In this document: positions 12,141 to 23,318 of the stretch, in pieces
Numbering within the stretch: position 1 is the stretch's first letter
Layout: each line of letters opens with the position of its first letter
NCBI RefSeq assembly: GCF_034702125.1
Contig: NC_085868.1
Span: 46,213,764-46,277,763 of the forward strand
Length of the DNA stretch: 64,000 nt
Source of the DNA: Engraulis encrasicolus
Taxonomy: Eukaryota; Chordata; Actinopteri; Clupeiformes; Engraulidae
Direction: 5' to 3'
The notes under the pieces: generated by a model
What the model saw: the letters and a program-made list of their open reading frames with translations, nothing else
Told to the model about the DNA's origin: nothing
Databases searched by the model: none
Program-made: the position numbers and the translations under genes

Positions 12141-12514
12141 TCCAACGCAAACACTGGAAACTTCACAACATTCAGTCTTTGAAAATAATGGTCCTGGGCC
12201 ATTCCATTCCTTCTCATGGGATTTTGAGATATATTCTGTTGCCGAAGCCATCAAAAAGCCAAATTGGACCACAGGGGGGCTGCCACACCTGAGCATCGTT
12301 TATGCTCTGACCTGCCCATCGTCTGTATAAATGGACAAACCATCATTGGCTTCTCCCATGCCCTTTTAGCAGAGAGAAGCCCGTTTTGAATTGCACTGAG
12401 CTGAAATTAGCGCACCTGGACGTCATTTACAATCAGCTGGCTCATGACCAAAGAAGGTAGATTGGGTAAGCAGTATCACTCAATGGAAAATGCATTGGCC
12501 ACAGTGTAATAGTT

Positions 12515-12781
12515 GGGGGCAGTCGTGGCTCAGTGGTTAGAGCCCTGGGTTGGCAACCCAAGGGTTCCCGGTTCAATGCCCGACCGGACCGCAGCTGAAG
12601 TGCCCTTGAGCAAGGCACCTAACCCCCACACAGCTCCCCGGGCGCCACTCAGCAGGCAGCCCACTGCTACGGACTAGTGTGTGTACTTCAATGTGATTCA
12701 CTTGCCCAAATGCAGAGAAAGAATTTCCCCTAGGGGACCAAAATTGGCTCCAATCCAAATTGGCTCCTATTGTCTTCGTAG
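12515..12781 (+). mobile_element. tRNA-derived SINE in CACTG copy 1
   Basis: The A box is TGGCTCAGTGGTTAG (12526-12540) and the B box is GGTTCAATGCC (12570-12580). It is followed by a typical fish SINE body (GTGCCCTTGAGCAAGGCACC). The same SINE is at the same place in the sister element (21554-21779), so it inserted before the two copies separated. The sister has lost part of the 3' body (AAGAATTTCCCC region). Confidence 0.85.
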
Positions 12782-12789
12782 TATAAGGC

Positions 12790-12957
12790 ATGGGCGTAAT
12801 TTTAGGGGGGGATGGTGGAGACATGTCCCTACCACTTTTCATATAAACCTAGCTTGTCCCCACCTCTCTTTCACAAATATAATGCAAAAACAGCATATCC
12901 GGACAACTTGCCATTGAAATGTCCCCACCACTTTTCGAGCCAAACCTACACCCTTGC
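12790..12957. mobile_element. hAT-type MITE, 168 bp
   Basis: The sister element lacks it (21781-21790 region reads TATGAGGGTGTTGC). It is flanked by TATAAGGC (12782-12789) and TATAAGGT (12958-12965), an 8-bp duplication with one mismatch. The two ends are inverted copies of a GGTGGGGACATGTCC-type sequence with variation. Confidence 0.75.
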
Positions 12958-13671
12958 TATAAGGTGTTGCTTTAATGCCATAGAACTAATACATTTATGC
13001 TTAATGACATGGTGCACATGGTCAGTGTGTGCGATGCCATGATGGACAAAATTTGTACTCCACAAATTTGGTCGAAAGAGAATATCCGGTTGTCAGTGCT
13101 CAGTTTGTGGCCAAATTTACTGCAGCTGTCGGTCAGCATTAATTGTGGGGGATAATTAAGGACAGGTGACAAACATTTACTATTGTATCCTATGACCTGT
13201 TCCACACTTTACCATGCTTCTAATTTGACCATGGAAGAAGAAAATTGGACTACCCTTGCTATCATTCCGTACTACGCTCCGATGATGTCTGTAAACCCTC
13301 CTATGTCTACCTCCTTGCTCATGACCAGGTGTGTGCGATTGAAGAGTTCAAATCAGTTCAAATCCTCTCCACCTCTATCAGGCCTGTATGCATGTTTAAA
13401 AAGCATCCAATCAGAATGTGACCTGAGCTCCATAATTTCTGCATGTGGCTTTGCATACATTTGCATTAGGACAGCAGCCCTGACAAAACAGATCTTTACA
13501 ACAGTATGATGTAAAAAGTATTATGTGCTGCTGTACATTTACAATTGTGAATTGTACTCTATATGATATCCCACAATGCATTGCACATTACAGCAGTGAA
13601 TAGTAAACTGGTATATACATCTTCTTGATGTAGAATTCTAATGTGAAATCACGACAATCTTTTACAGTGTA

Positions 13672-14219
13672 GTTTTCATGACTTTTGGACAAAATTCATT
13701 CTCCTCTAGTTTTTATGATTTTTCGACAAAAGTCTAAGCTCGTCTTGCAGGCAGGTTTACAGAATAAGAACATGCTAAAAATGACTGCCAATTGTAAATA
13801 ATTCCGTCACACCAACTAGACTTCAAAGATTCAATCACTACTGTGCTTATGAGACAGATTGTTGTCTGCCACAAAGGATTGATTTATCAGGCCTACAAGA
13901 TGTGATTTTGGGAGAGGGTATAACTCTCCGTAGCAGTCGGACACTAACTGCTAGCAAATCTCTCCCATCATAAGAAAAAAAACTCTATTGCCTCTTTTCC
14001 ACTGGCGGTTTTCTGATAGGCCTACAGCTCAACACAGAGTGACTCAGACGCCACTTTTTGCTTTTCAAATAGGCATGACACAGCTCAATTATAAAGCAAA
14101 ATTTGGCAGCCGAGACGCGCTGTGTCAAGCTGTGGGTCTACCAGAAAACCAGCAGTGGAAAAGAGTCATAACATAGTCATCCCAAATCCTAGGCACACTG
14201 AGTGGCCTATTAGCAGTGG
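13672..14219. other. Spacer between CACTG copy 1 and hAT copy B
   Basis: A short imperfect duplication (AAAATTCATTCTCCTCTAG and neighbours) lies at 13680-13740, partly matching the left flank of the CACTG element at 6609-6625. Near the end, CAGTGGTTCCCAAC (14214-14227) looks like the terminus of an older hAT element that continues after hAT copy B (TTCCCAACTTCC at 17398). No gene is seen. Confidence 0.4.
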
Positions 14220-14949
14220 TTCCCAACTAGTGTTGCTTTTGGCAGCACATTTTATTTTTAGTCTTAGTTAGTCATGTTTTGACAGTGTTTTTTGTTGGGT
14301 TGTTTTAGTCTAGTCAAGTCACAAGACTTTTAGTCTTTAGCTAGTCTTGTCTTTGAGAGCTTTGTTGTTACTTGTTTTAGTCTAGTCAAGTCACAAGGCC
14401 TTTTAGTCTTAACATTTTAGTCGGCTAGTAAGACTAAAATGTTCCTCTGACTACAATGGCTAGACTAAAATGTCACATACTTTTCCTCACAATGAATGTT
14501 ACATAGCCTGCTTTTTGTCATACATTTATGATGATGAAAACTGACTACAGTTGCAGTCTAGTTTTTGTTAAGTAATGATTATCTTGCAGATGCACCAATG
14601 AACACATTTGACATTGATGATTTTTTTCCTTTTTCTATTTAATGACAGCTTTTTTGCCACTTAAACAGTACAACAGCATCATCGTTGGCAGTACCCATAA
14701 CGAGGATATAACCAAAAATGATTTATTGGATTAACCTAAGAAAATTGTGGAAAATATTTCCACCAGATTAAATCAAGCACATTTAGCATCAAAGAAAAAA
14801 ATCTCAAACATCCATTCATTTAACTTCACTTTGTTGGGTTGATATTAAAGTTTGTCACACAACACAACAAACGTGTCATAACAAAAGTGATACATTGAAA
14901 CGTTTTGAGAACTTGTAAAAAAAAATCCGACATCAAGCAGCCTCATCCC

Positions 14950-15120
14950 AACCAATCTCTCAATCAGTGCCTGGCACCTGATTACTAAGGGCTGGTAGGT
15001 CATGAATCAATTACTGCTTGCACCTGCAAATTCCTCATCACTCTGGTCACATGACACACTTTCACCTGTATATAAAGCTGGACAGCCACAGTGCCTGAGT
15101 TGCTTACCTGACTGCCTACT
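14950..15120 (+). promoter_or_regulatory. TATA-containing module (occurrence 3)
   Basis: TATATAAA lies at 15069-15076, preceded by CTCTGGTCACATGACACAC and followed by CACAGTGCCTGAGTTGC. It is very close to occurrence 1 in copy A. Confidence 0.5.
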
Positions 15121-15935
15121 GGCATGGCTCAGCAAAGTGCTTGCTTGACAGCTTTGTGGGTATTCCATGCGAGCCAGCCTGTGGCAATTTTAGCTCATGG
15201 CTTTTGTTAAGTTGCTAGGCACATCATGCATTGCTTTGTGAGCTAGCTTGTAACATGACTTGATAACTAGCTTGCTGCATTGCACATGTCATGCAGGTGA
15301 GAGGTTCTAAGGGAAGAACCATCCGCCTGGCAGACAATTGGTTATACATCCTCTCGATAAAGTTTATGATGACAAAGTGAGATCAAGTCCAACCAATACT
15401 CATTATGATTGTGGCACAAGCCTCCGATAAAATTCTCAAGATCTCATGGTTGTGAGAGACAGCTCTGAAAAGTAGTTAAAGAGAACAGTGGCAGAGTGGT
15501 TCCATGCTAAGAGTGCTTCAGTCACGGTGAAGGATGGGAGGTGGGACAGAACCATGATCATGGTAGGCTACCTCAGTTATGGAGGGGAGGAGGAGGGAGA
15601 GAGGGGAGGAGGAGGGAGGGAGGGGAGGAGAGGGGGGGGGGGTGGCAGGTTTCCTTACACCAATTGCAGGTCAGGAATCAAACTAATTTGAATGTTGTGT
15701 GTACAGACAAAGCTTATATCAACACAACTAACAGAATTAAATGAACTTTGTTCAAGTAGGCCTATGTATGAATTATTAATAATGAGAAGGAGGAGTAAGA
15801 GTAGAGGAGAAGTGTTATGAAATTCGTCAGCAGGTGCATTGCGTCAACAATGTAGGCTAGTGTATTCTGCTGAATATGGACACCTTCCTACACAGTTATG
15901 CACCATTCGAATTGGCATCATTATTATTAGCCTAA

Positions 15936-15975
15936 TCATCATCATCATCATCATCATCATAATAATAATAATAAA
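15936..15975 (+). repeat. (CAT)n/(AAT)n tract
   Basis: CAT repeats are followed by AAT repeats. In copy A the same site has only two or three units (1978-1998). Confidence 0.9.
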
Positions 15976-16454
15976 ACTGATAGTAGGCTATGCGTAATAG
16001 TAGGCCTAATTTTAATTCGTCAATAGGCCCTACATCGCGGCAACAATGCCGCAAGGCGTTGGACTTTTTTTTTATAGCCCTGGGATTTTGTTTTTGACCA
16101 TGAAATGTCTTAATAAAAAAAAAGTCTGGCCTTAGCCTATACATCAACTTGAATCCAGCATATTGTGGCGAAGGAGAATGTAGGCAGGCAATCTTGTTCT
16201 TTATCAAAATGATATTGATGGACATATTTTATGTTTGTTCAATAAAATGGTTAGTTCACTTTGAGTTTGAAAGACGTGTCCCTTCCAATGTATTAACAAT
16301 AAGCGCAGAGCTGCCGGTGGCTGTGACATGCCCATAACTGCAATAATTAACATAAATATTAACCTTTGTTTAAATGCGCTTAAACTGAAATTCGACAGAA
16401 TGACGGACCAGTTTCATGTTAACGTGGACTTGTTGCTGTCTCGGGATACAAAGA

Positions 16455-16480
16455 GAGAGAGGGGGGGGGGGGGGGGGGGG

Positions 16481-16514
<34 letters not shown>

Positions 16515-16515
16515 G
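16455..16515 (+). repeat. Near-homopolymeric G tract
   Basis: More than 50 bases that are almost all G, broken only by an A near 16483. Copy A has about seven G at this position (5652-5658). Strong G-quadruplex potential is inferred, and assembly or sequencing error in length is also likely here. Confidence 0.9.
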
Positions 16516-17405
16516 AGGGAGAGGAAGAGAGACGCGCACGTCTTAGAAGCTCCTGTCTTCCAAACGTTCAATAATCCGACGATATACTTCTTTGGAGGTT
16601 AATCCAGATTCAAATTATTATTGCCCCGTGTCCCATGGGACAGCCGCATAACGCACAACACATTACGGGAAAAGGGTTCATGTTTCACTATCGGCTACGT
16701 TTTCAAAGATAAGTTGATTGTGCCACTTCGCGCCATCTGCATGGGAATGTTGTCAATTAGCTATTTCATTATTCTTATAGCCCAGAAGTCGCTCTTTCTC
16801 TGGGGTTCGGCTTCCAATGTTGCTGCATCAACGTCAAATAATTCATTGGCGATGGAAGATTGACGGATGGGACTGATTGACAGGTCAGATGGAGCATCGG
16901 GAAAAAAATCTTGCTTGCGTTCACTGCGTGGGTAATGCATTATTTTCTGCTGTTCAACAAAATCTGACTTCTCACACAAACAAGACTTTCGTATCATTAA
17001 TGAGCATTTAACATAATGGCATGTCAACGTGTCTGGGCTCCGTTGTATTTGTGCACAGATTACTTAGCCTTGTCGGGAAGAAAACGTCTATCCAAGCAGC
17101 GGTAGTCTCAGAAGTGGGGCGCGCAATGGTGCATGCAAATGTTTCGTTTCTCTTTTTGTTTTGTTTTGGATCACGTCATGGTTTTTATTTCCACAATAAT
17201 GTTTAGTCATAGTCATCGTCATGCAGCAAGTATTTGCGTTGCGTTTCCTTTAAGATTTCCTCATGTGGCCATGCATTTAAGTCACCTATAGTTTAAAAAA
17301 CGTCAAGCAGTTAACGTTTTCGTCATGACAATTGGCTTGCAAAATGTTCGTTGACTGAGATATGTCGTCCTCGTTGTCGTTGACGACAGCAACACTATTC
17401 CCAAC

Positions 17406-17646
17406 TTCCTTCTTTAAGGAACCATATTTTAGCCTGTAGGATTATGAAGTATCTGATGGTGAGTAGGTGGTGGTATGGGGTCCCCAGATGAAATTTTATT
17501 TAGGGTCCCAAAAAGGCTTGGCCAGGCCCTGGGTTTCATAAACCATTTCAATGTCAGTGTCGTTTTCAGCAAACATTGGTTTAATAAACCTAATTAAAAC
17601 CTCACTCCCTCCATTAACTTTCTAAATATAATTAATCAGTGATTGA

Positions 17647-17715
<69 letters not shown>

Positions 17716-17912
17716 GTGTGTGTGTGCAGGCGTGCGTGTGCGTGCGTGTGTGGTGTGTGTGTGTGCATGTAGCAGCACGCATTTGACAAATTTATAAGAC
17801 AAATAAATACCTACAGTACATGAGTGTACAGTTGCAGTGCAGCAGGCAAGCTCCAACCCCACTGCCCATTACTGAGTCATTCCAAGTGCTCATCTTGCAA
17901 AATATATCCATA
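17406..17912 (+). repeat. Repeat remnant with (TG)n microsatellite
   Basis: The first part (to about 17560) is the likely continuation of the older hAT-type repeat interrupted by copy B. A perfect (TG)n tract covers 17650-17710 and becomes imperfect (CGTGCGTG) to about 17765. No gene is seen. Confidence 0.7.
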
Positions 17913-17920
17913 CCTACCTA

Positions 17921-18066
17921 CAGGCCCGCCGACAGGGGGGACAAAGAGGTGACTTGTCCCGGGTCCAAAGCATGGAGAGGCCCACCCCATTACATTGTAG
18001 GTATTGAGGTGGGGGCCTTTTCAGATGGGTTTGCCCCAGGCCCAGCAAAAGCTGTCAACGGCCCTG
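17921..18066. mobile_element. hAT-type MITE, 146 bp
   Basis: Inverted ends CAGGCCCGCCGACAG and CTGTCAACGGCCCTG are flanked by a perfect 8-bp duplication CCTACCTA (17913-17920, 18067-18074). The target was itself a CCTA-repeat, so part of the match could be pre-existing. Confidence 0.8.
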
Positions 18067-18162
18067 CCTACCTACCTCCCACCTCTACACATTCACATTC
18101 TGGTAATGGACTCATGTGTAGAGAAATGCACATCTAGTCAAGGCCCTAGAGCAAAAAGGAAT

Positions 18163-18164
<2 letters not shown>

Positions 18165-18233
<69 letters not shown>
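18165..18233 (+). repeat. (GA)n microsatellite
   Basis: Uninterrupted GA dinucleotide tract. Confidence 0.97.
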
Positions 18234-18237
<4 letters not shown>

Positions 18238-19290
18238 CCATTAATTCACGTCTACCGTCCTCCTGGAAAGCAGCTGTGCGTGTAAGTAATTAATTTCTCA
18301 AGGTCAATTATTTTTAAGTGATTTATGGAGTGAAACGATGTTGCAAAAAAAAGAGAGTTTTTAAGTAAGAATGTGGTAGCCTGAAGGCTTGTACACGTGA
18401 GAGGGAAGACTTGAGTTTGCACAGCCCTGTCAGGTCCTTATGTCTGAGGAATAACATTGGAACATCAGTCTGGATGCCTCACCTTACTGGATCTATGCAT
18501 GGCTCTCACTTCAATCTTCACTTTAGCCCACATAATGTGGACATACCTGTGCATACACACTCATGCTCTCTCACAAATACACACATGTATGCACACACAC
18601 AAGCATGCTCACACGCACACACATACTATTTTTGCTTCAATCTGACAGTCACGTCTCATCTCCACAGTCTCAGTCTCTCAATTCCCCGCAGAAGCGATTC
18701 TGTTCAGCTGGGGCCCCAAGCGAAATGTCAAAGGAGTGAACATTTGAAAGAAATGTACCACTACGTTAGCAAAGTGTGAGCTGTTTTTCACCATCCAGGG
18801 GCTTGGGGGCCCCAAGTTGCTGTCTTCCTAACCTGGTGCCAAGATGCGCCTCTGCTTCCTCGTCTCTGTCTTTCTGTCTGTCTGACTCTTTCTGTCTGTC
18901 TGTCTGTCTTTCTGTCTGTCTGTCTGTCTGTCTGTCCATGTTTTTATTCAACTTCTTCCAGCAAGATCCCTTTCAGCAAGCTATCTCGTCCCTTTTTTTG
19001 AGAATGTCACTGAAGAATTGTGAAAACAATCCCCACAAACCAAGAGGAAAAGTCATGGAAGCGAAATAGAATGCCAAGAGGTGTGTCTGAAGCATATGCT
19101 AACAGAATAGTATTTCACATCAAGAAAGAGCCAAATTGAGATGTCAAACTCCAATTAGGTTCATACTTCTCTGTCATGCTACCACAAGTGCTGAGAAAGC
19201 CTCAGTCATCCCCCATTACTGCATTGTGAATCAGCTGCTCCTCAAGGTCTCTCTGGAGATATCCCCTCATCAATTAGCCGGGTGCAAGCC
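18234..19290. other. Spacer with CA-rich and (TGTC)n tracts
   Basis: A degenerate CA-rich stretch lies at 18550-18630 and a (TGTC)n/(TTTC) tetranucleotide tract at 18866-18938. A paired GGGGCCCC motif occurs at 18711 and 18809. I see no exon or element boundary that I can defend. Confidence 0.6.
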
Positions 19291-20179
19291 TACACTGTAA
19301 AAGATTTCAAGCTGAAATTTACAGCTAATTGATGGGGAATAATTGCCAGCAAATTGTTTTAAATTTACAACAAATTGCAGAAAAAAAAACAGTTGCCAGC
19401 AAGTCGTTTAAAATTACAACACTGTTCCGTTTTCAAAACTACTCTGACCATGGCACATGTCCTGCCCCCTCATCCGCCCGCCTCCTCCCGCCTCCACCCC
19501 CGCTGTCCGCCTCCACCCCCGCTGTCCGCCTCCATGTTTGAGATGCGTTCAACATGGTATCGTCCCACCTCCCCATCCTCCACCATGACTGACATAGCAT
19601 GGTACCATAATGCCACTCTGCTCTAAGCGTACTCTTCTACAAATTAAGCCTTGTATGGGTGAGGCACAAATAATAAATCACTCAGCATAGTGTTGTCACA
19701 GTGACAGTGACAGCTCCTCAAGTGGACTTTCATTTATCAAGTCATCTCAAAGGGGAATTAAAAAAACAGTCACAATAATGAGTGTATGTAAATGCATTTG
19801 TCACACCAATCAAGTGGTCTAAATTTAATATCATGCAAAAACACCATAAAACATGCTATGCTACAAGATGGCTCTCAAAAGATGAAACAACCCAACCAGT
19901 TAACCTGTCAGGCAGCCAACCGGCCAGGTAACCAACTGGCCTTGACAGCCTGGCTGGTTGACTGGCCAGCTCCCTGTCCGATTCACTGGCTGGTTGACTG
20001 GCTAAACCAGCCAGGCAGCCAGTCAACCGGACAGGCAGCCGGCCAGTCAACCAGCCAGTCAACTGACCAGGCGGACAGGCTGTCAGTCAACCTGCCAGGC
20101 AGCTAGCTGGTCAACTGGCACTATGTTGTCAGCCACCTTGTCAACAAACCAACCACTCATCTAGTCGGCTAATCAATTG

Positions 20180-20395
20180 ATTGCCAGTACCAGTGAGCGC
20201 CAGTGAGTCAGGCGCTATGCTGTGCCATTCAGACAAGCAACCAAAGCAGTGTGACAGTCCAGGTTTATATAGTGGGGAAAGTGAACCATGTGACCAGAGT
20301 AATCAGGCATTGGGCAGGTGCTGGCAATCATTGAATCACGGCATGAAAGTGATTTGTAATAAAGTGAGGCAAGGCACTAATTGACAGATTGGTTA
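20180..20395 (-). promoter_or_regulatory. TATA-containing module (occurrence 4)
   Basis: The complement of 20264-20271 is TATATAAA, with TCTGGTCACATGG upstream and GGACTGTCACACTGC downstream in minus orientation. It is nearly identical to occurrence 2. Confidence 0.5.
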
Positions 20396-20814
20396 GGTAT
20401 AGAGTGTGACAACAGAGTAACAAGAGAGATCTGTATCAAAAAGCTAACAAGTTCCTAGAATGTTCCAATCATTGATGCTCCTGCTCTAGAACTACAGTTC
20501 AAAAACAGACTGGGCTCCTTCTAAGATAGTGTTTAAAAAAGTATAAGGATATTCTTAAATGGATTGGTTTTGGCCCTTGTTTAATGCGCATATCAAAACT
20601 TCAGTTCCAAAAAGTTTTCATTCTGATCCATGTTTATAAGTAAACATTCCATATATATGTGGAATTGTCTACACAGTGGTTGGACAAAATAACTGAAACA
20701 CCTGTCCTTTTAATGTGTGGGAAGTTTCATGGCTCAAGTGGGCCAGCCTGTTGGCCAATCTTCATTAATTGCACATTGCACCAGTAAGGTGAAGTTGACT
20801 TGAATTGCTGGTGA

Positions 20815-21165
20815 AAAGTTACCAGCTAACTGTTGTAAAATTACAACAAATTTGCTGGCAAAAAAGTTGCCAGCTCATTGTTGTGAAATTAAAGCAAATT
20901 GCTGGTGAAAAGTTGCCAGCTAATTGAAGTAAAATTAAAGCAAATTGCTGGCAATAAAAAGTTGCCAGCTAATTGTTGTAAAATTACAACAAATTTGCTG
21001 GCAAAAAAGTTGCCAGCTCATTGTTGTGAAATTAAAGCAAATTGCTGGTGAAAAGTTGCCAGCTACTTGAAGTAAAATTAAAGCAAATTGCTGGCAATAA
21101 AAAGTTGCCAGCTAATTGTTGTAAAATTACAACAAATTGCTAGCAAAAAGTTGCCAGCTAATTGT
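20815..21165 (+). repeat. Higher-order TTGCCAGC array, two-copy version
   Basis: Same 48-base unit and higher-order arrangement as at 11636-12140, with about one higher-order unit fewer. Confidence 0.9.
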
Positions 21166-21553
21166 TGCGTTCTTCCAACGCAAACACCGTTAACTTCACA
21201 ACATACAGCCTTTGAAAATAATGGTCCTGGGCATCTGCTTCCATTCCTTCTCATGGGATTTTGAGATATATTCTGTTGCCGAAGCCATCAAAAAGCCAAA
21301 TTGAACCACAGGGGGGCTGCCACACCTGAGCATCGTTTATGCTCTATGACCTGCCCATTGTCTGTATAAATGGACAAACCATCATTGGCCTCTCCCATGC
21401 CCTTTTAGCAGAGAGAAGCCCGTTTTGAATGGCACTGAGCTGAAATTAGTGCACCTGGACGTCATTTACAATCAGCTGGCTCATGACCAAAGAAGGTAGA
21501 TTGGATAAGCAGTATCACTCAATGGAAAATGCATTGGCCACAACGTAGTAGTT

Positions 21554-21779
21554 GGGGGCAGTCGTGGCTCAGTGGTTAGAGCACTGGGTTGGCAACCCAA
21601 GGGTTCCCGGTTCAATGCCCGACCGGACCGCAGCTGAAGTGCCCTTGAGCAAGGCACCTAAGGCTCCCCGGGCGCCACTCAGCAGGCAGCCCTACGGACT
21701 AGTGTGTGTAATTCAATGTGATTCGCTAGCCCAAATGGGATACATGCTCCAATCCAAATTGGCTCCAATTGGCTTCGTA
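21554..21779 (+). mobile_element. tRNA-derived SINE in CACTG copy 2
   Basis: Orthologous in position to the SINE at 12515. The A and B boxes are intact (TGGCTCAGTGGTTAG and GGTTCAATGCC), but the 3' body is shortened. Confidence 0.8.
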
Positions 21780-22553
21780 GTATGAGGGTGTTGCTTTAAT
21801 GCCATAGAACTAATATTTATGCTTAATGACATGGTGCACATGGTCAGTGTGTGCAATGCCATGATGGACAAAATTTGTACTCCACAAATTTGGTCGAAAG
21901 AGGATATCCGGTTGTCAGTGCTCAGGTTGTGGCCAAATTAGCTGCAGCTATCGGTCAGCATTAATTGCTGGGGATAATTAAGGACAGGTGAGAAACATTC
22001 ACTACACTTTACCATGCTTCCAATTTGACCATGGAAGAAGAAAATTGGACTCCCCTTGCTATCATTCCGTACTACGCTCCGATGATGTCTGTAAACCCTC
22101 CTATGTCTACCTCCTTGCTCATGACCAGGTGTATGCGATTGAAGAGTTCAAATCAGTTCAAATTCTCTCCACCTCTATCAGGCCTGTATGCATGATTTAA
22201 AAGCATCCAATCAGAATGTGACCTGAGCTCCATGATTTCTGCATGTGGCTTTGCATACAGCAGCCCTGACAAAACAGATATTTACAACAGTATGTTGTAA
22301 AAAGTACTATGTGCTGCTGTACATTTACAATTGTGAATTGTACTCTATATGATATCCCACAATGCATTGCACATTACAGCAGTGAATAGTAAACTGGTAT
22401 ATACATCTTCTTGATGTAGAATTCTAATGTGAAATCACAACAATCGTTTACAGTGTATTGATTTGGGGAAAGGGGTATGCCACGAACTGATGCCTTTGAA
22501 AAAGGAAATTCACTCGTGCATTTACATTCACAAACACACACATGCATGTGCAT

Positions 22554-22554
<1 letters not shown>

Positions 22555-22634
<80 letters not shown>
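22555..22634 (+). repeat. (CA)n microsatellite
   Basis: Perfect CA tract followed by a short GA tract. Confidence 0.97.
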
Positions 22635-22648
<14 letters not shown>

Positions 22649-22784
22649 CTTGTATTGACAGGAACTGCATCCCTGGAGTGAGTGCTTGAATGCCAAAGCT
22701 CATGTCCAGGAGAATATTCATGAGAGCCGAGGGAGCAAAAGGTCAACAAGTCACGTTATCTGTCTGATGCCACACCCAGCATCT

Positions 22785-22788
22785 CTCC

Positions 22789-22847
<59 letters not shown>
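22785..22847 (+). repeat. (CT)n tract at the LINE 3' junction
   Basis: The CT dinucleotide run ends exactly where the CAATT-repeat tail of the minus-strand LINE begins. Confidence 0.95.
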
Positions 22848-22853
<6 letters not shown>

Positions 22854-22997
22854 ATTCAATTCAATTCAAAAGTGCTTTATTGGCATGACAAAAGAAACTT
22901 TGTATTGCCAAAGCATGGTACATAACATATATAAGACAACAATAATAGGAACAGTAAGACATAATAAAATTATACCATTTGTGTGTTTGTGTGTTCG

Positions 22998-23113
<116 letters not shown>

Positions 23114-23318
23114 ATATAGAGTGTGTGTGTGTGTGTGTGTGCACGCGTGTCTCAGTTTGTTTGTGTGTGTTTGTGTGTGTTTCCGTGTGCATGCTTGGGT
23201 GCACGCGTATGTCCATCCACAGTCTTTGAGTGTGTTTCAGTGAATATTCGAGCACATAAGCATAAGGTATTTAAAGAATACATATAATATACAGTATATT
23301 ATAATATAATATACAGTA

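Larger units (their letters stand above)
6626..13669. mobile_element. CACTG-ended (CMC/EnSpm-like) element, copy 1 (interrupted)
   Basis: The left end is CACTGTAAAAGATTTC and the right end is AATCTTTTACAGTG; both are flanked by TA (6624-6625, 13670-13671). Its sister copy at 19293-22455 is 3163 bp. Copy 1 is about 7 kb because of a 3.5-kb insertion (6928-10465) and a 168-bp MITE (12790-12957). Shared internal order is: subterminal TTGCCAGC repeats, a CCATGACTGA block, GGCCAGTCAACC repeats, a TATA module on the minus strand, a higher-order TTGCCAGCTAATTG array, a tRNA-SINE, and the right terminus. CACTG termini, a short 2-bp duplication and subterminal repeats fit the CMC/EnSpm superfamily. 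No transposase frame is present. Confidence 0.75.
14228..17397 (+). mobile_element. hAT-like non-autonomous element, copy B (3170 bp)
   Basis: The ends are TAGTGTTGCT and AGCAACACTA, with a perfect 8-bp target duplication TTCCCAAC at 14220-14227 and 17398-17405. Its content is collinear with copy A minus the TTAA insertion. Two expansions distinguish it: a CAT/AAT trinucleotide tract at 15938-15975 and a homopolymeric G tract at 16458-16513. Short frames shared with copy A (16149-16337 with 2071-2376; minus 16761-17027 with 5925-6152) have no recognised domain. The older repeat beginning CAGTGGTT at 14214 is the apparent target. Confidence 0.9.
19293..22455. mobile_element. CACTG-ended (CMC/EnSpm-like) element, copy 2 (3163 bp)
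   Basis: It has CACTGTAAAAGATTTC at the left and TCGTTTACAGTG at the right, with TA on both sides (19291-19292, 22456-22457). It carries the same internal order as copy 1 without the 1.77-kb elements and the 168-bp MITE, so it acts as an empty-site control for both. Internal parts: GGCCAGTCAACC tract 19905-20125, TATA module (minus) 20180-20390, two-copy higher-order array 20815-21165, SINE 21554-21779. No transposase frame is seen. Confidence 0.8.

Noticed and set aside
12515..12590. Functional tRNA gene
   Set aside because: A and B boxes are present, but the cloverleaf is imperfect and a typical SINE body follows; the same unit recurs in the sister transposon.
13670..13710. Extended target duplication ATTCTCCTCTA for CACTG copy 1
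   Set aside because: The matching words are 25 bases beyond the terminal inverted repeat on the right, and the sister copy has no comparable flank; the 2-bp TA is the consistent signal.
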